Shown: positions 42,630 through 53,925 of the stretch, in pieces
Position numbering within the stretch: position 1 is the first letter of the stretch
Layout of the letters: the number at the start of each line of letters is the position of its first letter
NCBI GenBank assembly: GCA_016702335.1
Contig: JADJEF010000003.1
Location: 434,001 to 498,000, forward strand
Source: Rhodocyclaceae bacterium
Lineage (GTDB): Bacteria; Pseudomonadota; Gammaproteobacteria; Burkholderiales; Rhodocyclaceae
Length of the DNA stretch: 64,000 nt
Direction of reading: 5' to 3'
Notes under the pieces: model-generated
What the model was told of the DNA's origin: nothing
Database searches by the model: none
The model's input: the letters and a program-made list of their open reading frames with translations, nothing else
Program-made: the position numbers and the translations under genes

Positions 42630-43529
42630 TCAATTCTCCAGTTTTTTGGGGATCAGAATTTGGTCAACGAACTTACGTGTGGTTGCACCTGCATCCCCCT
42701 TGAATTTGCACCCATAGGCGGTAAGCCAAAGCGTAGGGTTGTATTTGCTTAATGCGCCGCTCACGACATAGGGGGTGTACTCGCCCATGACTTCATTGGT
42801 CTGAAGGTCAATCACCTTGACCGTGCTGCTGGCGACGCCCAGGTCGCGCTCTTCAGGGATGACGTGATCCTCGAAGGTGACGCCGTAGCGCGGGGCGGGA
42901 TCGAGGGCGGGTTTCTTGTCGAGCGTCCAACGGTATATGTTCAAGTCGTAGTTTGGGTTCTTGGTCAATTCAAGTTGCACGTTGAAGGCGGTCTCGTCTT
43001 TTTGACCAACCACTTTCCTAAAACTCGTGTAACGCCAGCGCTTACCATCCTGCTCGTCAACGACATCCACCCAACGGTAACCTGGGAGGTTGGAAGCGTC
43101 GCGCGGATTGAATTCGGCGGTGACATAGCCACGGCGCTCTTTAGAGACGGGCAACCCTCTTGGATCGCTTGAATGCTCGTAACCCAGGAACGTCTCGATG
43201 TAAGCGCCATCAGTGCGCTCGGTCGCAAACGCCGCTCCCGGCCAGTTCGGATCTGAGAGTTCTTCACTGGGTCCGGCACGACGCAGCTTCATCAGCAATA
43301 TCCCTTCAACATTCTCGACCGTGCGGTAGATTTTTTCCCCGGCCACGGTTCGGCACTTCTCTTCCCAGAGCGCACGGCCGGCCTTGACGCGTTCTTGCAC
43401 CGTCATCGTAGCCGTGTCGGGCATTGCGGCTACTGTCGCGCTGCCCGACTGGCCGGGGTTGCTGCCCCCGGCGCAAGCGGCAATGGTCAGCGCAAGCGCC
43501 GTCAGCAATGCGGCGTGGCGGGCGTTCAT
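42630..43529 (-). CDS. Unit 3 lipoprotein (candidate immunity), class A
   Basis: 299 aa. Signal peptide MNARHAALLTALALTIAAC, Cys19. Class A pattern: VQERVKAGRALWEEKCRTVA, GEKIYRTVENVEGILLMKLR, DPNWPGAAFATERTDGAYIE, YRWVDVVDEQDGKRWRYTSF, LTKNPNYDLNIYRWTLDKKP, RYGVTFEDHVIPEERDLGVA, and FVDQILIPKKLEN at the end. Intact although the downstream hydrolase is truncated, so it would be an orphan immunity gene, a common state in polymorphic toxin arrays. The ATG overlaps the unit 4 hydrolase stop by 4 bp. Confidence 0.75.
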   Translation of the reverse strand: MNARHAALLTALALTIAACAGGSNPGQSGSATVAAMPDTATMTVQERVKAGRALWEEKCRTVAGEKIYRTVENVEGILLMKLRRAGPSEELSDPNWPGAAFATERTDGAYIETFLGYEHSSDPRGLPVSKERRGYVTAEFNPRDASNLPGYRWVDVVDEQDGKRWRYTSFRKVVGQKDETAFNVQLELTKNPNYDLNIYRWTLDKKPALDPAPRYGVTFEDHVIPEERDLGVASSTVKVIDLQTNEVMGEYTPYVVSGALSKYNPTLWLTAYGCKFKGDAGATTRKFVDQILIPKKLEN

Positions 43530-43573
43530 GCCACGCTCCTTGCATAGTCATCATTGTTCGCTTGGCATTGCAG

Positions 43574-43602
43574 ATCGCCGTGTCGCCAGCGCCGACTTGC
43601 GG
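43574..43602 (-). repeat. Dispersed 28-bp repeat at the 3' end of unit 4 hydrolase
   Basis: Coding-strand CGCAAGTCGGCGCTGGCGAC; starts at the end of the shared C-terminal domain, encodes ASRRWRHGD. Confidence 0.85.
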
Positions 43603-43766
43603 ATGCGTCACCATCGCTACCCCGGCCACCCGAGAGCACATCGCCGTTGCTGCCCACGATGAAGTCGGCGCTACGCCCGCCCGTGAGGTGGGTGTGCCCG
43701 GTGGCGTCGGTGCCACGATAGACGCCTTCGCCGTAGTGGCCGATGAAGCGCGTCATGGAGAGTTGG

Positions 43767-43793
43767 GTCGCCGTACCACCAGCGCCGACTTGC
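43767..43793 (-). repeat. Dispersed 28-bp repeat within unit 4 RTX coding region
   Basis: Coding-strand CAAGTCGGCGCTGGTGGTAC; in frame, encodes VQVGAGGTAT, the same frame as in ftsK and lolA. Confidence 0.8.
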
Positions 43794-46700
43794 ACGTGCT
43801 CAATGTTGCCGGCCAGCCCTTGCCCGACCAGCAGCAAATCGCTGCCTTCCTGCCCTTGTTCGGCCTGGGCCTGGCTACCGTAGCGAATGAGCAGGTTGCC
43901 CTCGTCGTTGTCAATCAGTTGCAGGGTACGGGTGTCGACGCTGGCATCGAAGGCGAGCGTGTCCACACCGCCTTCATCGACCACCATCTCGACTTGCACA
44001 GCGGTTTCGCCGTTGATGTCGATGGTGCGCGAGGCACCATCACCCGCGCGAAATACATAGGTGTCATCCCCCAGCCCGCCATCGAGCGCATCGGTGCCCG
44101 TGCCGCCGGTGAGCCGGTCGTTGCCGGCCCCCGCCTGCACGGCATCGTTGCCGGCTTTGCCGTCCATGCGGTCTTCCAGTGCCGTGCCGGTGAGCAGGTC
44201 GTCGCCCTCGGTGCCGTCCAGATCAAAGCCGCGGGCGAGCAGTTGCGCCCAGGTGAAGGTGCCGCCATCGGCAAACTCGAAGCTCGCGACGCTGGGGTCG
44301 GCCAGCGGGTCGTCAGGGTTGAAGTTCTCGATATGCAGGGCATCGCCGTCGCCGAAATCGAGCAGCAGGGAGCCTTTGCGCAGGATGACGTCTTTGGCCG
44401 CGATGCCTTTGCCAAAGATGAGCACGCTGGCATCCTTGAGCGCGTCGTCATCGTAGATGCGGTCTTCGCCGTCGCCTTTGTTGTAGATGTAGGTATCGCG
44501 CCCCTTGCCGCCCCACAGAAAGTCGTCGCCAGCGCCGCCGATGAGCACGTCGTCCTTCGCACCGCCGGCGAGCACGTCCTCGCCCGCACCGCCCAGCAAG
44601 GTGTCGTGGCCGGCTTCGCCGAACAGCACATCGTCTTCGGTGCCGCCGTCGAGCAGGTCGTTACCGGCACCGCCGAGCAGCCAGTCGTTGCCCTTGCCGC
44701 CGTAGAGGGAGTCGTCACCGCCTTCTTCGTCACGGCCCGTGGTGCCGCCGTTCGTGATGGTCCAGGTAAAGGTGTTCTCCGCTTGGTCGGAGGATGTGAG
44801 TTCCTCGGTGGATGGGCGTTTGAGGGTAACACCCCAGTCGCGGGAGCTTCCCACCGCAATGGTCTGGTCACCATGCAGCAGGTCATCGCCCGCCCCGCCA
44901 ATGAGCAGATCGCTGCCCACACCGCCGGTGAGCAGGTCTTGGGCCGCACCGCCGATGAGGATGTCGTTGCCCTTGCCGCCATCGACCCAGTCGCCGCGCG
45001 TGGTTTCGCTCTCATCGGTGCTGCCGGATTTGAGGGCGGCGGTGACGGCGGCGATGCTGGCGCTGGCCGTGGTGGCGTCGCCGGGTGCGCTGCCGCCCCA
45101 CAGGAGGTCATTGCCGCCTTGCCCGGCGACGATGTCGCTGCCTTCGCCGCCCTCCAGGCGGTCGTCGCCGCCGTTGTTCTCGGCAAGGCTGTTGTCGCCG
45201 CCGTCGCGCAGGGCGGCGCGGTCGCCTTCGAGCACATCCTGCCCGCCTTTGCCTTGGATGCTGTCGGCACCGAGGGTGCCGATGAGGTGGTCTTGACGAT
45301 TCGGGGCTTCCTGCTTGTCGTCCCTGACGATGACGTTGCCGTCGAGGTCATAGTTTTCGTCAATGACATCGCTCGTGCGGGTGTCGAAGTCTTTGGGCAG
45401 CAGGTCGCCCACCCGCGGTTTCGTGGGGTTGCCTTCGGCAAGCGTGAGCCGACGCAGGCCGAAGTCCCCGTCTTTGAACTCGCTGCCCAGATCGACGCTG
45501 GCACCGTCAGGCAGGGCGAGCACCCAGCGGGTCTTGCCCTCGTTCGTCTCCTTGCTCAGGGTGGTCGTGCCGTCGGGGCTGACCCAGGTGGTGTCGTCCT
45601 TCTCCAGCAAGATGCCCAGGCCGCGCGTGGGCGTGGACGCGTCGTCGGTGCTTTCCACCAGCAGGCGACCTTCCTTGATCGGGTCGCCTTGGTCACTGTT
45701 GATGTCGACCAGGGTGTCTTGGCCGTCGCCGCCACGCAGCAGGTAGGTATCCCAGCCTTTGCCACCGTAGAGCCGGTCGTCGCCCGTGCCGCCATCGAGG
45801 ATGTCGTTGCCGGTGCCGCCTTCGAGGCGATCCGCGCCGCCCCTGCCCGTCAGGGTGTCGTGGCCGTCGCCGCCGTAGAGGTGGTCATCCACATCGCCGC
45901 CGATGAGGGTGTCGTTGGCGTTGCCACCAAAGCGAAAGTGTTTGACGGTGTCGAGTTTGTTGCTGGCTTTGTCGGGGTCAAAGCCCTGGGCGATGCGGTA
46001 GCCGCTGGCGAGGTCTTGGTAGTAGGTGGCGTCGTTCTGGTAGGCGTTGCCTGTGGAGCCGGTGACGTACTTGGCATTTTGCGGGTTGAGGTTCTGCTCG
46101 CCAAACCACTGCTTGCGTTTGAGGAATTCGGCACGGTCGGTGAGCCAGGTGTCGCTGAAGGCAGCTTTGCCGGTGTCGCGTTGGTCTGGTCCGAGCTTGA
46201 TGTCCTCGTCCCATTGGTCGCTCAGTGTCTTGTCGACGGCCTTGAGGGCGGCCAGTGCCCCCTCATTGTCGGTCTGGAGCGCAAACGGGGCGAGGTGGTA
46301 GAGGGCGAGGAACTGGCCGTAGTCAGTGCGGGCTTTGCTGCCCTCGGTGGTGGGGGGTACGAGGCTCACGAGGCCGTTCTTGGCGGCGTCGGCCAGGGCT
46401 TTATAGGCAGCGCTGCCGACAATGGCGGTGAGGCTCTTGTAGAGGGCGTCGCGGCCGGTGTAGCCCTCGGGGTTTTTGGCTGGGTCCCAGTCCACTTTGG
46501 CCCAGGTGTTACCGTCGGGGCTGCCCTTGAGGTGTAGTTTTTTGGCGTCGTCGGGCGGCAGCACCATGCCGGCCAGGGCGTTGACGATGTTCTCCAGGAC
46601 GTCGCCTTCGGCCTTGCCCGCGCCGTTGTTGTTTTGTGCGGCGAGGTAGGAGGCGTGTTTGAGGATGCCGTCGATCAGGGGTTGGGGTCTTGCCGTTGGC

Positions 46701-48117
46701 CCACCGACATGAGATTGAGCAGGGTGTTCTGTACGTTGAGGGAGTCGAGGATCAGCACCAGACTGTGGTCGTCGCCATAATCGTTGTGCGAGAAACCATT
46801 CACCAACGGCTTTGACTTGGCCGCGCCCGCCAAGGCAGCAAGGTAATCCCCCCGCGTCTGCGGCTGGTCTTCGATGAACACGTGGGCATCTCTGCCCGTG
46901 TGATAGAGCGTATGCGCCGCCACCGCCACGGGTTTGGGGAGGAGAGCTCCCAGCCGACCACATCGGTCTGATTGCCCAGGGCACCATCATCAGCAAGGAA
47001 TTGCAATTTGTCGATGCCGCCGTTCTTCACAATGTCCCAGCCCACCCCAATCTTGCCGCGATTGTCGATGACATGACGCTTCTCGACCAGCAAGGTGGCG
47101 AGCTGGTAGTCGAAGCTGGCGCCAGCGATGTTGGTAGTGGGGATGTTGGCCGGGTTGTCGGAGTCCGCACTGCCCGATGCGACCCCACTCACCGTGGTCG
47201 CCAGATTCACCACGGCACGCACCTGCGTGAGCGCGGTGCGCAGCAGGTTTTCGTCTTTGAGCAACTCGTTGGCCTCGTTGGGCGCGACCACCTTGCTCAA
47301 TTCGTTAATGCGGATGCTGGCATTGAGTGGCAGTGCGCCACCATGCGTCAGCGCATAGCTGTGCAGTTCGCGATAGAGCTTTTTGCCGGCAGTGCTCGAT
47401 AGCCGATCAACCAGTCCGTCAGTGGTGCTCGCCGCGTCGCGCAGGTCGCGGAAGTCGACCATGATTTTGGTCAGCGGCTCACTGAAGCGGCCGATGCCGG
47501 CGCCGTTGAAGGTGACGACCTTGTCGATCTGGCCAAAGCTATTGTCTTCGTGGCGCAGCAGATTGAAGGCGCTGGCCAGGTGGCCGCCCAGGCTGTAGCC
47601 GGTGACGCTGTAGCGGGCACCTTCGGGCAACTGGCCGCTCTTCTTGAGGTGGGCGTACCACGCTTCCATATCGTCGATCTGGCCGAGGGCAAGACCGATG
47701 TTCGCCATCTCGTGACTGTCCGCTTGCAAGGTGTCGCGCGCGGCATCGTCGGCGAATTCGGTGCTGCGAAAGGAGAGGACGAGTTCGTTGGTCGCGGTGT
47801 GCCGGAACAGCGTGCCGGAGAATCCCGTTTTGGTGTTGGAGATGTGCTGGACGACTCCCCAGTCTTTGTCCAATCCCGAGAAGGCCACTTGGCTGGATGC
47901 AAAGCGGCTGGCGCGTTCGTTGCCTGTGGTAAGGTTGGTTGCTTTACCCTCAGCGGTGGCGAATTCGACGGGGCCGTTCCTGTATAGGGTATCTGGATCG
48001 CCGATGGTGCCTGGCTTTTGGTTTGGGTTTACTTGTGCGCTAAATTTGAAGAGGGCCTCCGCGGCCATTTGCAGGTTGGCGAATTTCAGCGTGTCGGCAA
48101 TGGTCAGGGTTGGCATG

Positions 48118-49044
48118 TCATTTCTCCTGGTCGATCGGGACGAGAATTTGGTCGGTCAATTTGCGGGACTCGGCACCGCCCTGGCCTTTGCCGTAGGGGC
48201 AAACATAGGCGGTCAGCCACAAGGTCGGGTTGTATTTGCCGATGGTGCCTGCTACGACATAGCGGGTCATCTCGCCCATGACTTCGTTAATCTGCAAGTT
48301 CAGCACTTTGATGGTGCTGCTGGCGACGCCCAGGGCGCGGTCTTCCGGGACGACGTGGTCTTCGAAGGTGACGCCGTAACGGGGGGCGGGGTCGGGGGCG
48401 GGTTTTTTGTCGAGCGTCCAACGGTATATATTCATGTCGTAATTGGGGTTCTTGCTTAATTCGAGTTGCACGTTGAAGGCTGTCTTGTCCTTCTGTCCGA
48501 CGACTTTGTCGGAACCCGTATACCGCCACCGCTTACCGTCCTTCTCGTCGATGACATCGACCCAGCGGTAGCCGGGGAAGTTGCAGTCTTCGCACTCATC
48601 GATTCGGCCGGTGCTGATCGACCCCCGGCGTTGTCCAGATCGGTGTTCTTTTCTGATGTGCTCATACGCAAGAAAGCTTGTAATGTAGGCTTCACCGGAG
48701 TACTCATGGGCAAACGCCGCGCCCGGCCAGTTGGGATCGCTCAACTCCCTGTCGCCGACATTGGGACGCACCTTCAACAGCAACACGCCCTCCACACCTG
48801 GCACAGTCTTGTAAATCTTCTCGCCCGCTTCGGTGGCGCATTTGTGCCGCCACAGGGCGCGGCCAGCCTGGATCTTGTCGCCGGGGGTGAGCTTCTCGGC
48901 CTCGGTAACTGTCAGCGGCTTCGGTGCCGGCGGGGGTGGCCTGACGGTCGAGGGATCGACCGCAGGATCAAAGGAGGGCTTGGCCTTGCTGGCCGAGCAC
49001 GCCGCCAGCAAGACGGCGGCGATGAGAATGATCGGGCGCATCAT
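48118..49044 (-). CDS. Unit 4 lipoprotein (candidate immunity), class A
   Basis: 308 aa, the longest complete lipoprotein here. Signal peptide MMRPIILIAAVLLAAC with Cys16, then a Pro-rich spacer (STVRPPPPAPKPLTV). Class A pattern follows: DKIQAGRALWRHKCATEAGE, KIYKTVPGVEGVLLLKVRP, DPNWPGAAFAHEYSGEAYIT, a Cys pair in DECEDCNFPGYRWVDV, LSKNPNYDMNIYRWTLDKKP, RYGVTFEDHVVPEDRALGVA. Ends LTDQILVPIDQEK, 1 bp before the hydrolase. The Pro-rich tether and extra CxxC are specific to this copy. Confidence 0.75.
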   Translation of the reverse strand: MMRPIILIAAVLLAACSASKAKPSFDPAVDPSTVRPPPPAPKPLTVTEAEKLTPGDKIQAGRALWRHKCATEAGEKIYKTVPGVEGVLLLKVRPNVGDRELSDPNWPGAAFAHEYSGEAYITSFLAYEHIRKEHRSGQRRGSISTGRIDECEDCNFPGYRWVDVIDEKDGKRWRYTGSDKVVGQKDKTAFNVQLELSKNPNYDMNIYRWTLDKKPAPDPAPRYGVTFEDHVVPEDRALGVASSTIKVLNLQINEVMGEMTRYVVAGTIGKYNPTLWLTAYVCPYGKGQGGAESRKLTDQILVPIDQEK

Positions 49045-49080
49045 GCGACGCCCTCCCATAGACCAGTGTTCTGAGCGCAT

Positions 49081-49209
49081 TCGCCGTCCCGCCAGCGCCG
49101 ACTTGCGGAAGATGTTGCCGTGCTCGCCGCGCACCGCTGCCCATCGCCGCGCACGGCGGGGCATGTTCGGCACTGGCGGGATGAAATGGCCCGCAGCGGG
49201 TACGGCGAT
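49081..49209. mobile_element. MITE-like hairpin element, degenerate unit 5 copy
   Basis: 129 bp; left end is a good reverse repeat copy (CGCCGTCCCGCCAGCGCCGA), right end a weak forward copy at 49192-49209 (CGCAGCGGGTACGGCGAT). The central palindrome is eroded. Downstream sequence GTGGGCTTTGTAGAACCCTC is shared with the unit 7 and 8 copies. Confidence 0.55.
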
Positions 49210-49272
49210 GTGGGCTTTGTAGAACCCTCGTTTTTCCAAACTGCTGAGCCGAGCAACCGGCAGCGCGTAACC

Positions 49273-49298
49273 GCCAGCGGCTTTGCACAGCCGCTGGC
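49273..49298. repeat. Short hairpin beside the unit 5 element
   Basis: Perfect 9-bp arms GCCAGCGGC / GCCGCTGGC with loop TTTGCACA; identical hairpin at 61315-61340 and a shorter one at 59181-59202. Confidence 0.8.
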
Positions 49299-49491
49299 CG
49301 CCGCTGGGCGCGACGCATGCGTCGCGAATTCCCCAGCGGCGTTACCCCGGCCCCCCGACACCTCCTCGCCGTTGCTGCCCACGATGAAGTCGGCGCTACG
49401 CCCGCCCGTGAGGTGGGTGTGCCCGGTGGCGTCGGTGCCACGATAGACGCCTTCGCCGTATTGGCCGATGAAGCGCGTCATGGAGAGTTGG

Positions 49492-49518
49492 GTCGCCGTA
49501 CCACCAGCGCCGACTTGC
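49492..49518 (-). repeat. Dispersed 28-bp repeat within unit 5 RTX coding region
   Basis: Same position and sequence as the internal copy of unit 4 (encodes VQVGAGGTAT), so it predates the duplication of the two genes. Confidence 0.8.
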
Positions 49519-52500
49519 ACGTGCTCAATGTTGCCGGCCAGCCCTTGCCCGACCAGCAGCAAATCGCTGCCTTCCTGCCCTTTGTTCGGCCTGGGCCTGG
49601 CTACCGTAGCGAATGAGCAGGTTGCCCTCGTCGTTGTCGATCAGTTGCAGGGTACGGGTGTCGACGCTGGCATCGAAGGCGAGCGTGTCCACACCGCCTT
49701 CATCGACCACCATCTCGACTTGCACAGCGGTTTCGCCGTTGATGTCGATGGTGCGCGAGGCACCATCACCCGCGCGAAATACATAGGTGTCATCCCCCCA
49801 GCCCGCCATCGAGCGCATCGGTGCCCGTGCCGCCGGTGAGCCGGTCGTTGCCGGCCCCCGCCTGCACGGCATCGTTGCCGGCTTTGCCGTCCATGCGGTC
49901 TTCCAGTGCCGTGCCGGTGAGCAGGTCGTCGCCCTCGGTACCATCCAGATCAAAGCCGCGGGCGAGCAGTTGCGCCCAGGTGAAGGTGCCGCCATCGGCA
50001 AACTCGAAGCTCGCGACGCTGGGGTCGGCCAGCGGGTCGTCAGGGTTGAAGTTCTCGATATGCAGGGCATCGCCATCGCCGAAATCGAGCAGCAGGGAGC
50101 CTTTGCGCAGGATGACGTCTTTGGCCGCGATGCCTTTGCCAAAGATGAACACGCTGGCATCCTTGTCCGCGTCTTTGTCGTAAACGCGGTCTTTGCCATC
50201 GCCCTTGTTATAGATGTAGGTGTCGCGCCCCTCGCCGCCGCGCAGAAAGTCGTCGCCGGTGCCGCCGATGAGCACGTCCGCACCTTTGCCGCCGAAGATC
50301 TCGTCATCTTCTGAGCCACCATCGAGCCAGTTACCGAACTTGTCCTCGGTGATGTCAGGGCTGTCGCCGTGGAGCACATCGCTGCCGGCACCGCCAAGCA
50401 GGGTGTCGTGGCCGGCTTCGCCAAAGAGCACATCGTCGTCATCGCCGCCTTCGAGCAGGTCGTTACCCGCGCCGCCGAGCAGCCAGTCGTCGCCCTTGCC
50501 TCCGTAGAGCGAGTCGTCACCGCCTTCAGTGTCGTTGCCGACGGTGTCGCCGTTTTTGATGGTCCAGGTGTATTCGGTCTTCACCTGGTCGGGGGACTTG
50601 GGGTCGAAGGGGACTTTGGGGTCGACGGTGACTTCCCACTCCCTTGAGCTGCCCACCTTGATGGTCCGGTCACCATGCAGCAGATCATCGCCCGCCCCGC
50701 CAATGAGCAGATCGCTGCCCACACCGCCGGTGAGTAAGTCTTTGGCCGCACCGCCGATGAGGATGTCGTTGCCCTTGCCGCCATCGACCCAGTCGCCGCG
50801 CGTGGTTTCGCTCTCATCGCGGTCGCCCGATTTGAGGGCGGCGGTGATGGCGGTGATGCTGGCGCTGGCCATGGTGGCACCGGCAGGTGCGCTGCCACCC
50901 CACAGGAGGTCACTGCCGCCTTGCCCGGCGACGATGTCGCTGCCTTCGCCGCCCTCCAGGCGGTCGTCGCCGCCGTCGTTCTGCGCGGTGCTGTCGTCGC
51001 CTCCGTCCCGCTCGGCTGCGCGGTCGCCTTCCAGCACATCGTTCCCGCCCTTGCCTTGAATGCTGTCGACACCGAGGGTGCCGATGAGATGGTCTTCGCG
51101 GTTGGGGGCTTTCGTTTTTGCATCCGAGATGACGACGTTGCCGTCGGGGTCATGGACCACGTCCAACACGTCCGGCGTGCGGGTGTCGAAGTCCTTGGGC
51201 AGCAGATCGCCCTCCAGCAGCTTGTCTGGGTTGCCTTCGGCGAGCTTCAGGCGACGCAGGCCGAAGTCGCCTTCCTTGAACTCGGCGCCCAGATCGACAC
51301 TGCCGCCCTCGGGCAGAGAGAGGGTCCAGCGGTCTCCGTCCTCGCCCTGCTCCTTGCGCAGGGTGGTCTTGCCGTCCGGGCTGACCCAGGTGCTGTCATC
51401 TTTCTCCAGCAGCACGCCCAGGCCGCGCATGGCCTTGGACGGGTCGGTGCTGCCCACCAGCAGGCGGCCTTCCTTGATCTTGTCGCCTGTCTCGCCGTTG
51501 ATATCGACCAGGGTGTCTTTGCCATCGCCGTCACGCAGCACGTAGCTGTCCCAGCCTTTGCCGCCGTAGAGTTTGTCAGCGCCTTTGCCGCCATCGAGGA
51601 CGTCGTTGCCGGTGCCGCCTTCCAGCCGGTCGTCTCCATCTTTGCCACGGAGTTGGTCGTGGCCGTCACCGCCGTAGAGGTGGTCATCCACATCGCCGCC
51701 GGTGATGGTGTCGTTGGCGCTGCCGCCAAAGCGGTAATGTTTGACGGTCTTGCGTTTGGCGCTTTCTTCGTCGTCGGGGTCGAACTCCTGGGCGATGCGG
51801 TAGCCGCTGGCGAGGTCTTCGTAGTAGGTGGCTTCGGTTTGATAGGCATGGAGGGGGGGAGGATTTTTTCCCGCGAGCACGCGCTTGATGACCTCGGGCT
51901 CCTGGTTGTTGTCGCCAAACCATTGCTTGCGTTTGAGGAATTCGGCGCGGTCAGTGAGCCAGGTGTCGCTGAAGTGGGCCTTGCCGCTCTCGCCTTGGTC
52001 GGACCCGAGGTCGATGTCTTTCTGCCATTGTTCGCTGAGGTCTTTGTCGGCGGCCTTGAGGGCGGCCAGCGCCCCCTCGTTGTCGGTCTGGAGCGCGAAC
52101 GGGGCGAGGTGGTAGAGGGCGAGAAACTGGGCGTAGTCGGTGCGGGCTGGTGGGGGGTACGAGGCTCACGAGGCCGTTCTTGGCGGCGTCGGCCAGGGCT
52201 TTATACGCAGCGCTGCCGACGATGGCGGTGAGGCTGGCGTAGAGGGCGTCGCGGCCGGTGTACTTATCACCGTTCTTGATGTCAGCCCAGGTGCCACCTT
52301 TGGGGTTGCCGTGGAGTCGCACTTTCGTCGCGTCATCCGGCGGGAGGAACATGGCAGCCATAGCATTGACGACACTCTCGATCACGTCGCCTTCGGCCTT
52401 GCCTTGGGTGCCGCTGGCCGATTCTGCTTTCAGGTAGGACGCCGTTTTGAAGATGGCATCGAGGGTTTCAAGGGTGGTTTTGGTTGACTGGCCGGGTGGC

Positions 52501-53925
52501 AGCAGATTGGCCAGTGTGTTCTGGACATTGAGCGTGTCAATCAGCAGCACCAGGCTGTGGGTGTCGCCAAAGTCGTTGATCGTGTACTTGTCGACCAGCG
52601 CACGAATGGCGAAGTGTTTGAACGACGCCTGGATGCTTTCCGAGACGACGTCGCCGCGCGTTAGGGGTTGGTTTTCGATGAAGATGCGCTGCTCGGTGCC
52701 ATAGCGATACTGCGAATGGGCGACCATGAAGGTCGGGGTGTTGGTATCCATTTCCGTGGCAGCGACGTCGATCTGGTTGGGCAGCGTGGCAACCCCGCGC
52801 GTGCCTGTGCCGGCGATGGCGGCGATGCTGCCGGCAAGACTGAGTGCGCTGGTGCGGTATTTCTCGGCGGTTAGCAACACGGCGAGCTGGTAGTCCAGCC
52901 CGGCACCGGCAATGGCCAGTTGTTGCTGCTTGGTCACCGGGTCGAGGTAGGTGTCGGGGACGCGAGCGGCGCGAGCGGGGGCGGTGGGGTCGCTGCTGCC
53001 GGACTTTTGCTCGGGCGCGTAGTGGGCGTAGTCGAGCACAGCAAGCGCGCGGATCAGGGCACCGTTGCCATCACCGGTCAGCGTTTGGCGGATCAGCAGG
53101 TCGCGGTCGGCCTGCCACAGGATGTCTTCGTCGGCCTTCGTTGGCGCGTACTTATCGACCAATGCTTTCATGCCAGCAGCGGGTACGCCGTCCTTGCCGG
53201 CCAGCGCGGCGCGCAGCGCCTGGTAGGCCTGGCGTCCACCCTCGGAATGGAAGGCGTCGATGAGTCCGTTGGCGCTGGCCGCTTGTTGGCGCAGGCTGCG
53301 GAAGTGGGCAATCATTTCTGTCAGCTGGGTGCTCAGGCTGCTCAGATCATTGGCCCCTGCGATGGCACCAATGCCGGCACCATTGAAGGTGACCACCTGC
53401 TGAGCCGCGTCAGGGTGCAGGAGGTTGAAGGCGGTGGCGAGGTGGCCGCCCAGGCTGTAGCCGGTGACGCTGAGCGAGCCGGTAATGCGGCTTTTCAGGC
53501 CGGCGTACCAGTCTTCCATATCGGCAATCTGCCCAAAGGCCCAGCCCTTCGCCTTGATCTCTTGCAGGTTGGTGGCTTCGTTGTCGCGCGCGGCGTCGTC
53601 AGCGAATTCGGTGCTGCGCAGGCTGAGTACGAATTCATTCGCGCCATTGCGCTTGAACAGCGTGCCGGAGAAGCCGGTGGTGGTGTTAGATTTGTGTTCG
53701 ACGACTGCCCAGTCGTCGGTGAGTTGGGAGAAGGTGACTTGGGTGGGAGCGAAGGCGCTGGCGTGGCGGTTGCCGGTGGTGAGGTTGTCGGCTGTTAATA
53801 AGCCAGTAGCATCCTGCCCTGGGATCAGATTGGAATTTTTGTTGGCATCAAAGTTATATAGCGCTTCGGCCGCCATTTGCAGATTGGCAAACTTAAGATA
53901 CTCAGCGACAGTCAGTGACGGCATG

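Larger units (their letters stand above)
43526..48116 (-). pseudogene. Unit 4 RTX lipase-like gene with two -1 frameshifts
   Basis: If two bases are restored it encodes about 1530 aa, one of the two longest array members. Segments: 48116 to about 46939 (N-terminus MPTLTIADTLKFANLQMAAE, GYSLGG box), about 46935 to 46688 (GDDHSLVLILDSL), and about 46684 to the end. Breaks are at GGGG (46936-46939 and 46684-46687), where units 2 and 8 have GGGGG. The third segment has several RTX blocks (GGDGHDTLTGRGGADRLEGG; GGAGDDLLHGD; GGKGNDWLLGGAGNDLLDGG) and a C-terminal domain ending VLSGGRGSDGDA. A repeat copy encodes HVQVGAGGTA near the end and another forms the tail SASRRWRHGD. Whether the gene is truly broken depends on the homopolymer reads. 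Confidence 0.75.
49041..53924 (-). pseudogene. Unit 5 RTX lipase-like gene, multiple frameshifts
   Basis: Restoring a 14-bp gap and removing two single insertions gives about 1630 aa. N-terminus MPSLTVAEYLKFANLQMAAE, GYSLGG box, GDTHSLVLLIDTL (the His block differs from the other units). Breaks: a 14-bp deletion at 52147/52148 relative to unit 4; six C at 49794-49799 versus five; TTT at 49581-49583 versus TT. RTX blocks and C-terminal domain closely match unit 4, including an internal HVQVGAGGTA. After GGRGN the frame enters the repeat-rich tail (AAGEFATHASRPAAASGCAK). The core looks mosaic: FADDAARD as in class A, then GQIADMEDWY as in class B. The 14-bp deletion is unlikely to be a read error, so this copy is probably dead. 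Confidence 0.75.

Noticed and set aside
43424..46537. Very long plus-strand open frame opposite the unit 4 RTX gene (and similar ones at 49787-52231, 54654-56651, 56697-57863)
   Set aside because: They are antisense shadows of Gly/Asp-rich RTX codons in GC-rich DNA; translations are low-complexity Ala/Val/Gly strings without family motifs, and the minus-strand reading has lipase and RTX signatures.
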